DNA of 64,000 nt from Kitagawia praeruptora (Eukaryota > Streptophyta > Magnoliopsida > Apiales > Apiaceae): NCBI GenBank assembly GCA_037693485.1, contig CM075347.1, positions 58,128,501 to 58,192,500 of the forward strand, read 5' to 3'. Below the pieces are notes generated by a model. That model saw only the letters and a list, made by a program, of their open reading frames with translations. It was not told the origin of the DNA and did not search any database. This document shows, in pieces, positions 47,480 to 59,912 of the stretch (positions within the stretch are counted from its first letter, which is position 1; every line of letters begins with the position of its first letter). A program made the translations under genes and the position numbers.

Positions 47480-50400
47480 TTATCTAAACAGCATTTTAAG
47501 CTCATCGATTCTGGCTGATCGGACTTCTTCATCTGTTAAGGCTCCGGCAATCATCCTTTGTTTTCTTGCTTGAACTTGTTGCATTCTATCCTCCACTGTT
47601 TCCTGCATTGGGTATAAGACATATTTATGTCCGCAATAAGTTCAGTAGCTGATCAATATAAGCTACAAAAGATGAGAAATGACACTACATAAAAAAATAT
47701 CAGTTTTGATCGTAGTAGTTGAGCCAACACCCACCACTAATCAAAAGTCCTGTTTTAGATGTCATTTAAAGGGATTGATTACTGGTCGCTTAAAAAACAC
47801 AGAATTAGGTTGAAACCTAATTAACTATGACATCCAGGAAACTGCTAAATAAAAACGACCATTACATGTAATCTTAATGGTCTATTATCAGATTGAGAAT
47901 CACCCGATTGAAGCAGGTGCTTACTCATCATTAGCCAAATTGGAGGGAGGGGGGATGCAGAACTAATTTGTTATTTGAGTTGAAGCAAATTAAAAATTTC
48001 AGATAATAAAACTATGAAATGGTTAACTACCTTAACAATGAACCTTCTGACACGAACTGTTTTCTTTTGACCAATGCGATGTATACGCATGATTGCTTGC
48101 TCTTCTACTGCAGGATTCCACCAAGGATCCTAGAGAAACAATAACAGTGTCAATATGACAGCATAACAAAAGAAAAGGTTTGTGCATGTGGGGAATGAAG
48201 AGGCTTGATACGAAAATGTACCATGAGAAAGACATTCGATGCTGAAGTTAAATTCAAGCCCACTCCACCGACTTTTAGTGACATTAACATCACCTAAAAA
48301 TGCAAGAAAAGGATTTGGCAATTTGCATTTCATCAGTTAATATCTGGAAAACAGAACCAAGAGCTATATGAGCTATATTAAAGTTTACTATTTTGCTTAC
48401 CATTTTTACATTAGTCTCACTAAACTCCTTCAAAACCTTCTCTCTTTGTTTCTGTGACAATCTTCCATCAAACCTCAAGAACCCAATGTTTCTCCTCTTT
48501 AGAGGAATTTCCAAGAGGTCCAGAAATGAAGTCCATTGGCTAAAAATGATGCTTTTATCACCAGACTTTTGCGACCTAATTTGTTCCAAGCAATCTAAGA
48601 GATGTGACACCTTGGAAGACTCTGTCCAGTTCTTATCAACATCAATTCGGAACCGGTTCTCAGATGGGCATGTAATGAGTTCATTTTTGTTCAGTATCTG
48701 GCGGCATATTGGGCACTGTCCAGCAGCAGGAGTTCGCCAGCTAGAGAGAAGGCACTCCCTGCACATTCGGTGTGCACATGGTGTGAGCACAGGGTCATCT
48801 GCAGACTCCAGGCATATAGGACACTCTGTGTTATCACCCCGCCTGATTCCATCAACAACCTCTTCGATATATGCTCGAGAAGGAACTTGACTTTGATTTG
48901 CAGAATCGGGATCAGTTTCAAGGAATCTCTTAGCAAGCTTATTCAAGTCTGCGTACTCCTGTGAATCACCTCGGCTGCAGATTGAAAACAAGACATTGTC
49001 AGCAAGAGAAATTGTTATATAACTAATCTAATTGAATAGATTATTTGTTCTAATAAGTTTTAATTTTCTATCTTAATTCCCACCTCATAACAAGAAATGG
49101 GTGGTTGCAACACTGCCTCAACCGAAGTAGCAACTCAAGAATATTTGCATAGTTGTGAAGAACTTTTCCTTGCGCCACAAATTGGTCAAATTGAACCTGT
49201 TAAAAATATAAAAGTGATGCTTTCTTGGTAAGGAATCTAACCATAACAGTGTAAAATTATGGTGCATTTAGGTAATGAAATAGATATATTACAAATTCAC
49301 AAATTACTAGCAACTTGAACGATGGATGCTGTTAATCATATTATTTTTTTTAAAAGAAACTAAGTTATCAGACCTACAGATTGAAGATATATATGTTCAA
49401 AGAAAAACCTTACTTTGGATCTCTTAAAGAGAGCATCATAAAAATCACGTTCAGCCACTGATTGGTTGCACTCGATGATTTGAATGTCAGTTGGTGGCAG
49501 AACAAGTATTGGCCTAATTTCACCACGCAGCAAAATATCAATTTGCTAGCAAATATTGCAAATCAATCACAAAAAGGAAAAAGCGAGAAGAATCTCACCT
49601 TCCATGTTTATCCATAGTATCTTTACTTCTCCTTAACATTAATGGCCTCAGAATAGCTTTTATCAGTTTCAGCCCTCGGTGATCACCATTTTCATATGGT
49701 TTCTGAATCAACTTGTGCCACCTATATCAAGTATTTTATTTAAGCAATTTTTTCCCCCATAGAACTAGTTTATCTAGAGATTTAAACAATATATATGTTA
49801 AAAAAGCAATACCATGCCCAGTTGCACCATGGCTCAACATGCAAAAAGCATAATAGACTATAGATGTCTTCCAAGCTATTCTGCACGAATAAAAAGTTGT
49901 TTCTATTTAGATAGCCATACCTTAACAGCACCCAAGAATCCATACATTACACTTTAATTTAAGAACTTTCAGACAGTACACAGAAAATACAGATAAATAG
50001 CATAATTTTTTTATCACAACAAACTAACAGTACATATGTACACAGCTTGAGCAAATCCTTCAAGATGTTTATAACACACAAGCATTGCAAAGGCACTTGA
50101 AAGAGTGAGGGTCTATTAATAGCCTAGTGGCAAGGCTCCTTCTAATCTCCCCCATGGCCAAAGGTCATTAATTCAAATCCTCACTCCCTCTTCATATGTA
50201 AAAAATCTAATATATTGGAAAAATATGTAATACACACAAAAAAGGCACTATATAAAAGAGTTGAGAAATACCTGAAGGGGTGTACCAGTGAGACACCACC
50301 TGCAATATGAGGACAATGCGAAGGCTGCCTGTGCAGCTTGAGTCCTTGAGGATTTTATAGTATGAGCTTCATCCAACACCACCCGGTGCCAGTCAACTCT

Positions 50401-53400
50401 ATGAAAAATGCTGTTGTCTGGATCCTGGTTAAAATTTCAGAGAAGTAACAAGCAGCCATTAGAATTTACAAGTCTCCATAGGGATTAACAAAAGAAACAA
50501 AGATAAATAAATCTGAACAACTTACACTTTTATAAGCTGCAGTTAGGACACCATAAGTTGTTAAGACCACATCAGGTTCTGCTATGACCTCAGGGTCATT
50601 ACTTCTTTCACCACCATAGTGAACAGATACGGAAATACTTTCCGGCTTGGAATGGGTAATAAGCTCATCCTGGGAATAAGAACAATTCAATATATTATAA
50701 ACATGAAAAAGAAGTAGCACATCACAAAAAGCAAAATGGTACAATTAAAAACAAACCAGTGAAACTCAACACGACAGAAAAATGCAAAGACCTCTTTTAC
50801 TCGAACCACAAACTAGTGACGCAACTAACCTTCCACTGGCCTAGCAATGCCATAGGACATATAATCAGAGTTCCACCTCTTGCTTTTCTTAGTACTCCAT
50901 TGGATTCTGTTCTCTTTGAGGCGAGATTTTCTGTGTGACTATGATTGGCTTCAGGGATTCCCCTCCCTGGTCTTGCCAGTATAAGACTTATTGTCATTAC
51001 AGTTTTTCCCAGCCCCATTGCATCTGCTAAAATCTGGATATATTCTTGTTAAGTTAGGCAATTCTAGCAATAAAAACATGCACACAAATACATTATAGGA
51101 TAAGATGCGAAAGAACTAAAAGAAAAGGATCTATTATGCATTATGCTATATTTATCATGCACAATGAGGAATAATTTCAAACTAAAATGAGAAGGGACTA
51201 AAAAAACTAACCCCTCCCCTGGCAGTTTGTGTGGCAGTTGGGAATTGAGTTGTTGCTTCGCCAGAGAACACATTCACATGAATGGAAGAAGCCCTCCTAT
51301 TATAAAGCTTCAATAATCAATTATACATAATATGATAAATATGATAGGTGCAACCTAAATCTTAATGAAGAATCTTTAATAATGTTATTGCTGGGTCATC
51401 TGATAATTTAGCAAGAAAACATACTCATCACATAAGCGATATGCCGCCCAGCAGGGATGGAGTGTTTTTGTTGCTTTCTCGGCATCAACTCCCTTCTCCA
51501 ACTCTGTCATCCAGAAGAGTGCTTGCTTCTGGTATGGTCTCAAGTCACACATAAGTGTACTTGGGGGTTCCATCTCCTATACATTTTAAGAAAGCATGAG
51601 ATGAAAGAGAGAACCAAAATTTGCAAATTACACTTCACTTAATTCATATATAAGAGATTGAGCAGAGTTAATTTTACCTCCAAGTTGTACACATCTGCAG
51701 CACCAACAAGCTTGTTTAAAGATGATTCCAGTATAGCTTGTTCGTCTTTGTCATGATCTGCTTGGCAACCTTTGCCTCGTTTCAGCACAGGCAACATTCC
51801 AGCTAATTCTTTTGATTCATCCTGTTAAAAATATATTAAAAAACAATAGCTTAAAAGGAGTTGCAACTAATTCAATTTCCAAATAGAACACAATGAGCCA
51901 GGCCTAAAAACATACATCTAAATTCAAACCACGTTTTCTTGATTGAAGCTCCTCCGGGGTAAAATCAGCCTGGTAGAAAAATAAAACAGAAACATTAATA
52001 AGACAGCAAAGTAAAATTGCATCTATAAAGACTCAGTTCCACTATGTAAACAACCTCCTGATAAGGTTTTATCTTTAGTAACTTGAACAAAGTTAAAAGA
52101 GGATAAATTGTTGAATCGATGTTGGAAGGAGCATCCAGCTTCCAGGATGAGTTTGTGACTTCTGTGAATAGCGAACGATGGATATAAAAGCTGACGAGAG
52201 AAGAAAGAATGAATGTAAGAAATATAATATTTGTACAAGGAAACATAGTTGTAACCAATCGTAAAAACTAAGAAGCTAATCGCAAACAAAAGTTGATATC
52301 TTGCGAAAGTAAATGTCATATTACCTCCCATACAATAATATTTCTTGCATCAGCTGCAGAGTTGAAGGAACAGCTATGCACCGACAAAGAACTTTCACCT
52401 TGTTAGAGTTAACAAGTGGAATGAGGCATTTTCCCCACTCCATTGGAAGACGACCAATCTGAGTATGCCATAAATATACAAATTTTATGCATTAGTATAA
52501 ATCCTAACAAGTAAGCTCTAGAACATTATTGCAAACCAAATATTAACATCTAACTTTTTTCAAAACATTAAATTTATTAAATTTCTAAACACATATAGAG
52601 ATCATAATAATTAATAAACAAGTGACTGACATTGGAGTTAAAGGAATAACCACATAAACTTTCCAAAATATATTGAGAACAACTGACCCCAAAAGACCTA
52701 GTATATTCAAATAGTCGTTAGCATATTTAACCTAACTTGACAACTGAAGCTAAAAAGTTAAAGCATTTAAATTCAACATTGATAAAAGATATTTACCTCT
52801 CCATATCTTGTGGTCGAAAAACGAACAATCCCTGACAAGGCAGCGACTGTCTTAGACCGAATAAATGGTGAACTGCACTTAGCTTTCATGTCTCTACCAG
52901 GAAAGGCCAAGTGAACAATCTCATTATTCTCCAACTTCCTCCCTCTAGTTGTCGACAGCCCAGTAATCGCAGTCCTCCCCACAAGCAACCAATCCTCCTC
53001 TTCCGGAAAATCCGCATCCTCAATCACAACAGTACTCAACACATTACTATCCTCCACTTTCTGCTTCTTCACACCAGAAGGCTTCAATCTATCATACATA
53101 GACATCTTCGGCTTCGGAGGCACCGAAGACAAAGGCTGAACCATAATCGCCTCATTCATGTCTTTCTTTACAACAATCGCTCTCTCATTGTTCCTTTTCA
53201 CACCACCTTGTTTCTTCCCCTTAACAATAGGCCTATATGCACTCTCTGCCTCATCCTCAAAATTTTCACCGACACCTTCCTCAACAGGTAGTTCCCCCTC
53301 ACCCTCCATCTTAACATCGCCCTTTTTGCATTCTTCCTTGACCTTAACTCCAACAACCTTACATTCACTTTCCCCCTCATCCTCAATACAAATTGCATTA

Positions 53401-54011
53401 TCGACATTTTCTCCAACAGGCGGTGCACACTCACCTCCCTTTTCAGCATCCCCCTTTTCACATTCCTCCTTCACTTTAACAACCTTACAGTCACTTCCCC
53501 CCTCACCCTCAACACAAACTTTCTCATCGACATTTTCCCGAACAAGCTGCACACACTCACCTCCCATTTCAACATCCCCCTCTTCACACTCTTTCTTCAC
53601 CTTAATTACACCCTTACACTCACTTCCCCCCTCATCCTTAACACAAGCCTTCTCATCGACATTTTCTCGAACACTTGGCACGCATTCACCCCCAATCCCA
53701 CCACCCCCTTCTTCCTTTCCCTCCACCTTCCACTCCAAAAGGGGTTTCACATCTTTACACTCCTCAGCATCCTCAACATCCTCTTGCTTAAACTGCGCCA
53801 TCACACGAGCCCCAGTGCTCGTCTTCTTAACACCATAATCCGAAGACAAAACCGAAGGGGTGTCAAGAATCTGATTAATTGCGGCACCCGTATCATTCTT
53901 ACACTTGTCTAACACAGACTTAATGTTAAAATCAGGCACATCTGCCCCAAAAATGGACTTAATTAACTTAATATTCTCCTCTTCTTTTACATCTACAACC
54001 ATTGCTTCCAT
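47480..54011 (-). CDS. RAD5B-like: RAD5-like SNF2 helicase / RING E3 ligase (HIRAN, SNF2, RING, HELICc)
   Basis: I read 18 exons with GT-AG borders: 54011-52797, 52458-52325, 52190-52055, 51969-51916, 51821-51678, 51576-51425, 51296-51212, 51033-50830, 50669-50526, 50424-50272, 49880-49813, 49721-49599, 49513-49414, 49196-49084, 48974-48401, 48293-48222, 48129-48031, 47602-47480. The sum is 3693 bases, giving 1230 residues and TAA. A longer frame to 54029 begins with TTG, so the ATG at 54011 is preferred. Order: UBA-like start, acidic repeats (about 107-250), HIRAN (about 335-450), Walker A DAMGLGKT (about 645), DEAH (about 775), C3HC4 RING (about 993-1035), HELICc with HRIGQ. RAD5 proteins ubiquitinate PCNA and remodel stalled forks in the nucleus. 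Length is near Arabidopsis RAD5B rather than RAD5A (from recall). All motifs intact. Confidence 0.93.
50101..50230 (+). mobile_element. tRNA-derived SINE in an intron of the RAD5-like gene
   Basis: A box A-like TAGCCTAGTGGCAAGG (about 50118) and a box B-like GGTCATTAATTCAAATCC (about 50162), about 45 bases apart, are the two internal RNA polymerase III promoter parts of a tRNA-derived SINE. The tail is A/T-rich. It lies in the intron between 50272 and 49880, antisense to the gene. Confidence 0.6.
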
Positions 54012-54160
54012 TTCTTTGTATGAAACCAAATGAAAAGGCCCTAGAAAAATGTGTGTAGATATTGTATGTATAGATGTAGAGAGAAGGAGGGAGGAGAGAA
54101 TGATGTTTAATAGGCTGATTAGGAAAGAAATGGGGGGTTTTATTAAAGGAAGACAGAAGT

Positions 54161-54274
54161 GGCGGGAAGGGGTTTGCGCGGGTGATTTGAATAATAATGT
54201 GTTAATTGGGGGGTACTTGTTTGGCGCGATTTAATTGCTGTAATTGTGGTGAATTTTTTGGGGTTTGGCGCGCC
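54161..54274 (-). promoter_or_regulatory. E2F-type sites in the RAD5-like promoter
   Basis: Three matches to the E2F consensus TTTSSCGC or its relative: GGCGGGAA at 54161-54168 (TTCCCGCC on the other strand), TTTGGCGC at 54220-54227 and TTTGGCGCGCC at 54264-54274. They lie 150-265 bases upstream of the ATG. Plant replication and repair genes often carry such sites, giving S-phase or damage expression. Confidence 0.65.
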
Positions 54275-55039
54275 TGGGAACTTAATTTACTGCAGCATAG
54301 GGATCTAAAATACTTACAGTATTTTTTTTCCTTTTTTGGCAAGAATTATTGAATTAATGTGAGGATGTCAAATTAGTTTTGAGAATGGTTGTTAAAATAC
54401 TTACATTGGAAAATATACCTGAGTTCCAAATATCCCTATATTTATATTATTTTCAAAAAAAATTAAAGTATGAGATGCATAAATCATTGTATTTTAATAT
54501 ATCCAATCTTTTGATGTGTACATAATTTTTTAAAATATTATTTTGATATGTAAATTCTTTTATTATATGAAGTAAATTTATTCAATATATTAGGGCTCCA
54601 AATTAAATTTAAATTAGAACATTATTTTTGATAAATTTAAATTGTTTTACTTATTATTATTATTATTAGTTTTGTTCAAAATTCAAATGTAGCTTCTTTT
54701 TTCTTTTTGCCATAAAATTCAAATGTAGCTAATCTTTGCAAAACTGAAAAGGAGATGGGCCGGCTATATTTTTCTTAGCTTTCCTTATACTTTGTGCTTG
54801 ATGATTGTCATGGGCCGTGGTTTTTACATGTGACTTTTGGTTGTGAGCTATTTAGGGTTAAGTGGCCGACCGTACTGTAAACCAAATTGATTCCTTTTCC
54901 TGGGCCATCCAGTACGATATCCACACAAAAGGGACCGACGGACCTCCAACTGGACAAATTTTTCATTTTTACTAAAATTGTTACTTTTCTGAGTTTATTT
55001 TGTCATTTTATTTTCTTCTGAAACTATTTGTCAAATGCA
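54275..55039. other. Intergenic DNA
   Basis: AT-rich; no gene or recognisable repeat. The border to the copia element at about 55040 is a truncation, not an LTR end. Confidence 0.5.
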
Positions 55040-55058
55040 ACTTATTTCTACATATTTG

Positions 55059-57142
55059 CAATCAGGATTCGACCTACAAAGTTATCTGCTGCTACTGCTG
55101 GTCAAGAAGCTAAAACAGTTCTAAAGGAGAAGAAAGATCTGACTCCTGAGGATATTTCATCTATTGCTATGGATGCAAAGGTTAGACATCTACTTCATAG
55201 TGCCTTAGACAATGTTATGTCTAACAAAGTGATTAATTGCACAATTGCCAAAGAAATCTGGGATGCCCTTGAAGTTAGATGTCAAGGAACTGTTGCTATC
55301 AAGAAGAACAAAAGGAACATACTCATACAGGAGTATGAACATTTTGAGGCTAGATCTGAAGAAACCATGACAGAAACATTTGATAGATTCTGTAAGCTAC
55401 TCAATGATTTGTCACTGGTCAATAAAGAGTATGATCTAGAAGATTCGAATCTCAAATTTCTTCTTGCTCTACCTGAAAAGTGGGATGTTAAGACAACCAC
55501 TATAAGAGATAATTATGATCTTGCTGACACTAAGATTGATGAAATCTATGGGTTGCTCAAAACTCATGAACTGGAAATGGAATAGAGAAACAGGAGATCA
55601 AGCAAGAAGACAAAGTCTGTTGCTCTAAAGGTTGAAGAAAAACCCTTGAAGAAGGAAGCATCAAGGAAGAAAGCTAAGGGAAAAGCTTTGGCCATACATT
55701 CTGAAAGTGAGTCATCAAATTCTGATGTTGACTCAAACACTGATGAATCATCTGACTCTGAGGATGATGAAGAAGAAATGATGCAAATGGATGCTTTGAT
55801 GGTGAAGACCTTCAAGAAGTTGGGTTTCAAGAACTTCAAGAAGGGAAAAAGGTTCTCTAAGAAGGATTCAAATTATGACAGAAAGAGTTTCAGAAAGTCT
55901 GAGAGAAAGGATACCAAATCTGGGAAGAAAGACAAGTCTGAGATTCAACGCTACAAGTGTAAGGAGATGGGTCACTATGCTCCTGAGTGCAAGAAGGGTA
56001 AAACTGAAAAAGCACTCTTCACAAAAGGTAGAGACTGGGCAGACACTTCAGACTCAGATGAGGATGTTAACTATGCTCTCATGGCTTCTATTGAGAATGA
56101 ATCTGAAGACTCTGAAAACAAGGTACCCCTAACTACCTATGCTTATAATACTGATAATGTAACTGAATTGGGAATTTATCTTAAGGCCTTACATATCAGT
56201 TAAAGGGATCAGACTTTAGAAAATGAGAGAATCAAATCTGAGAATTTTGAACTTAAAGAAAGAAATAAATTTGCCGAAGAGAAACTTGTTAACATGCAAC
56301 AAGTTCAGAAAGAAAGAGATGATGCTGTTTATCTAGAACAGGAGTTGTTTGGAAAATATAGGCAACTAGAATCTGAATTGGAGAAAGCAAATAATATAAT
56401 TAAGACTTGGACTCATTCTGGAAAAGACACTCATGAGGTTTTTCAGTCAGACACAGTTGGTTTAGGTTACTGTGAGGAAGATGAACTTAGGTTTCAAAAT
56501 CAAGTCAAAATTAGAACACATCTTCTAACTAGAAAATTTGTTACTGGAACAATTGAACCTAAGTCTGAAGTTGAAAAAGAAGTTGTTAAGAAAGAATCTG
56601 TAAAAACTTGTGTTAAACAGATTAATATTGGTTTAATGACAGATAAACAACTCAAACATAAGCTTAAGGAGTTAAAATCTGTTAAGAAACAAAAAGTGTC
56701 CAGGAAGAATAGAAATGGTAAAGTAGGCATTACTAAAGGCTATAATCAAATGCTTGCTACTTATGCTCCAAGAAAGACATGTCATAACTGTGGTAGTACT
56801 AACCATCTTGCTAGTTTCTGCAGGAAAAATAAAAACATTAATTCTTTACCCTCTAAGTCTGGAGTAAAGAATGATTATGTTAAATCTAGACCACGGACTT
56901 TATGCAAACATTGTGAAAGTACTTGGCATTCTATTTATACTTGCAGGGATTATCATGCTATTTATCATAATTATTATGAACTGAAGCCCAATTTGAAATG
57001 GGTTAAGGTTAATTCTGCAAGTGTAAACTCTGAAAATGTTAGCTTAAACTCTGATAATAAGAATTTCGCTGCTAAAGCTGACAAAGTTAAGAAAGCCAAA
57101 GGATCCAAGCAAGTCTGGATCCTTAAATCTAACCTTCAGTGA
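55059..57142 (+). pseudogene. Copia gag, 5'-truncated, with nonsense codons
   Basis: One frame with stops at 55583-55585 (TAG) and 56201-56203 (TAA). The UBN2-type core reads CTIAKEIWDALEVRCQGT; a lysine-rich and then acidic serine-rich region follows. The first zinc knuckle (YKCKEMGHYAPEC) lacks its first cysteine; two further motifs, CHNCGSTNHLASFC and CKHCESTWHSIYTC, are intact. The domain order resembles the copia at 34183, but the sequence differs enough for another subfamily. Confidence 0.88.
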
Positions 57143-57176
57143 ATGTTTGTGATTACAGGGCATCAGGGAGAGGGTC

Positions 57177-59382
57177 ATGGATAGTGGATGTTCAGGACAC
57201 ATGACTGGAAATAAAGCCCTGCTATCAGAGTATGTGGAGAAGGCTGGCCCAAAAGTTTCCTATGGAGATGGCAACGTAGGACGTACTCTGGGATATGGCA
57301 ATATCAATCTTGGAAGTGTCATCATCACAAATGTAGCTCTGGTTCCAGGACTCAAGCATGATCTGCTATATGTGAGTCAAATCTGTGACAGAGGTTATCA
57401 TGTAGATTTTCAGCCTGAATACTGTGAAGTCATCAGTAAATCTACAGGGAAAGTTGTTCTAGTTGGACACAGGCGCAATAATATCTATGAAGCAAAGTTG
57501 TTGACAAACTCTGATGGAAAAGCTTTGTGCCTGTCAACAAGAATGTCTAGTGAAGAGAGTTGGAAGTGGCATAAGAAACTCTCTCATTTGAATCTGAACA
57601 ACATCAATGAGTTGATAAGAAAGGATCTTGTAAGGGGACTCCCAAAGTCTTTATTAAATGTTGATGGCCTGTGTGATTCCTGTCAAAAGGCCAAACAAAG
57701 GAAGTCATCTTTCAAAAGCAAGTCTGAATCTTTAATTTTTGATCCTTATCATCTTCTACATGTTGATCTGTTTGGAACAGTGAATGTCTTTTCTATTGGA
57801 AGAAAAAAATATGCTTTAGTCTTTGTTGATGAACACACCAGATACACTTGGGTGTATATTCTAGCAAAGAAGGATGAAACTGCATTAACTCTGATGGAGC
57901 ATGTAAAGCTGCTGGACAAAGGATCAAAACACAAAGTCAAAATAATCAGGAGTGATAATGGAACTGAATTTAGGAATGCAACAATGGAAGAATTCTGCAA
58001 GAACAGAGGAGTGAAGCAAGAGTTTTCTGCACCTGGTACACCACGGCAAAATGGTGTAGTTGAGAGGAAAAACAGAACCTTGATAGAAGCTGCCAGAACT
58101 ATGCTTGATGAAGCAAAATTGCCAACCTATTTCTGGGCAGAAGCAGTTCAAACTGCCTGTTTTACTCAAAATGCCACTCTGATCAACAAACATGGGAAAA
58201 CACCATATGAGATGGTGAAGGAAAAGAAGCCTAACCTGAAATATTTTCATATTTTGGGGTGCAAATGCTTTGTGTTGAAAACTCATCCTGAACAGTTGAC
58301 CAAATTTGAGTTAAAAGCTGATGAAGGAATTTTTGTTGGCTATTCGCTGTCAACTAAGGCATTCAGAGTTTATAATCTGAGAACCATAACTGGACTTGAA
58401 GATGTAGATGAACATGATCAACTGCGCTTTGTAAATAAAGAATTAATCTCTGATGAAGTAAACTCTGATGAAGCTGAGTCGACAAACTCTGTTGAAGCAA
58501 ACTCTGAACCTCTACTGGTAAACACTGAAGAAACTTCTCAGCCAGTACAAATGGGAGAACCAGTTGAGGGGGACCATGAAGACTCACTTGAGAATGATGA
58601 CTCAAATACTGAAAGTGAGTCAGCTGAAAAATCTGGATCAAACTCTGATGACTCAAACTCTGAAAGTTCAAAATCTGACAGTTCAAACTCTGAGCAGTCA
58701 AATTCAGGGGGAGCCTCAGAGAATGAAGAAAGGCAACAAAAAAAATCAGGAGAGCATGGATCAAGGGGGAGGATCAAATACTGATAGAAGTCATTTACCT
58801 TCAGCAAGGAAATGGACAAAATCTCATACACCTGATTTAATTATTGGAGATCCAGATGCGAAATTAAGGACAAGGAGTGCTACAACAAATGAATGTTTGT
58901 TTCATGCATTTTTGTCTAAATCTGAACCAAAGAAGGTAGAAGAAGCTCTTCAAGATGCTGACTGGATAACAACAATATAGGAGGAGTTAAATGAATTTGA
59001 AAGAAATGAAGTTTGGACCCTTGTACCAAGACCAAAGAATAGATCTGTTGTTGGTACTAAATGGGTTTTCAGAAATAAAACTGATAGTGAGGGAGTTGTT
59101 ACAAGGAACAAGGCTAGACTTGTGGCCAAAGGCTATTCACAGCAGGAAGGAATAGACTATGATGAAACTTTTGCTCCAGTTGCAAGATTGGAGGCAATAA
59201 GGATTTTTCTAGCATATGCCTCTCACAAAAAATTCAAGGTATTTCAGATGGATGTAAAAAGTTCTATTCTGAATGGGAAGCTTGAAGAAGAAGTGTTTGT
59301 TGAACAACCACCATGGTTTGTGGACCCCAAATATCCAGACTATGTCTACAGGCTAGATAAGGCCCTTTATGGACTTAAGCAG
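57177..59382 (+). pseudogene. Copia pol (protease, integrase, partial RT), disrupted
   Basis: Protease DSGCSGHMTGN; pre-integrase WHKKLSHLNLNN and CDSCQKAKQRK; integrase D in HVDLFG, D in SDNGTEF, E in VVERKN. The linker 58440-58720 is a serine/asparagine/glutamate-rich run. A frameshift lies in or near the A-run at 58739-58746, and a TAG at 58978-58980 replaces a CAG. RT carries KARLVAKGYSQQEGIDYDET and stops at the gypsy insertion before the YVDD site. Confidence 0.9.
59378..59382. other. Target site of the gypsy insertion
   Basis: AGCAG precedes the LTR and would be one half of the 5-bp target duplication; the other half lies outside the window. Confidence 0.5.
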
Positions 59383-59879
59383 TGATATGGGCTGAAAGTA
59401 AGCCCTAAAGACACATTTAATGTGGCATTTATTAGACCTAGAATGGTCCAAACGTGGGGCCCACCAGATGGGCCCAAACCCTAACTATAATATTAATTTC
59501 GTAATTAATATTAGGGGTAATAAACAGCTCAGCAAATAAGAGTCAAACAAGGATATTACTCTTGCCTGACTTAGCCTCCAAGATACATATTCCAACATGG
59601 AAACTGACTCCTACAAGGAAGGGGTCTAGAACCTTCCTCAAGGCGGTGGCTTGCCCACCAAGTCACCTACTCCTACCATAATTCCTAGGCTTCTCAGCCT
59701 ATATAAAGGGTCTGACCCCTCATTCTCAGAACTACGTTTTCTTGGCTTGATTCTCTAATACAGAGATACGTAGGCATTCTGTGAGGACCGTTTAGTCTCG
59801 AACGCAGAAGCAGCCATTAAAGCTTGAAGCTCACAAACCCTAGACGTCATAATCATAACCTAGTTTTTATTCCACAACA
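59383..59879 (+). repeat. 5' LTR of the gypsy element (497 bp)
   Basis: TGATATGGGC ... CCACAACA. TATA box TATATAAAG at 59700-59708, followed by the GAACTACGTTT..ATACGTAGGCA block (59729-59777). Confidence 0.95.
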
Positions 59880-59897
59880 TTTGGCGCCGTCTGTGGG
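59880..59897 (+). other. Primer binding site of the gypsy element
   Basis: TTTGGCGCCGTCTGTGGG directly after the LTR. The TGGCGCCG core is typical of Tat/Ogre-type elements, which are thought to use an arginine tRNA. Confidence 0.85.
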
Positions 59898-59912
59898 AAA
59901 AAGACATCAACC

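Larger units (their letters stand above)
55040..59382 (+). mobile_element. Decayed Ty1/copia element, 5'-truncated, cut by a gypsy insertion
   Basis: Gag begins in mid-domain at about 55059 with no LTR or PBS before it. Protease, integrase and the first half of RT follow. At 59382 the RT frame is broken off after ALYGLKQ by the 5' LTR of the gypsy element. The remainder would lie right of the window. Confidence 0.92.

Noticed and set aside
48393..48890. A 165-codon plus-strand open frame
   Set aside because: Reverse of the RING/helicase exon of the RAD5-like gene.
53158..53838. A 226-codon open frame on the plus strand rich in Ser, Pro and Thr
   Set aside because: It is the exact reverse of RAD5-like exon 1, whose repeat and Glu/Lys codons keep the opposite strand open. 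No domain is recognised.
54012..54029. Upstream extension of the RAD5-like start to 54029
   Set aside because: The first codon there is TTG; the first ATG in frame is at 54011.
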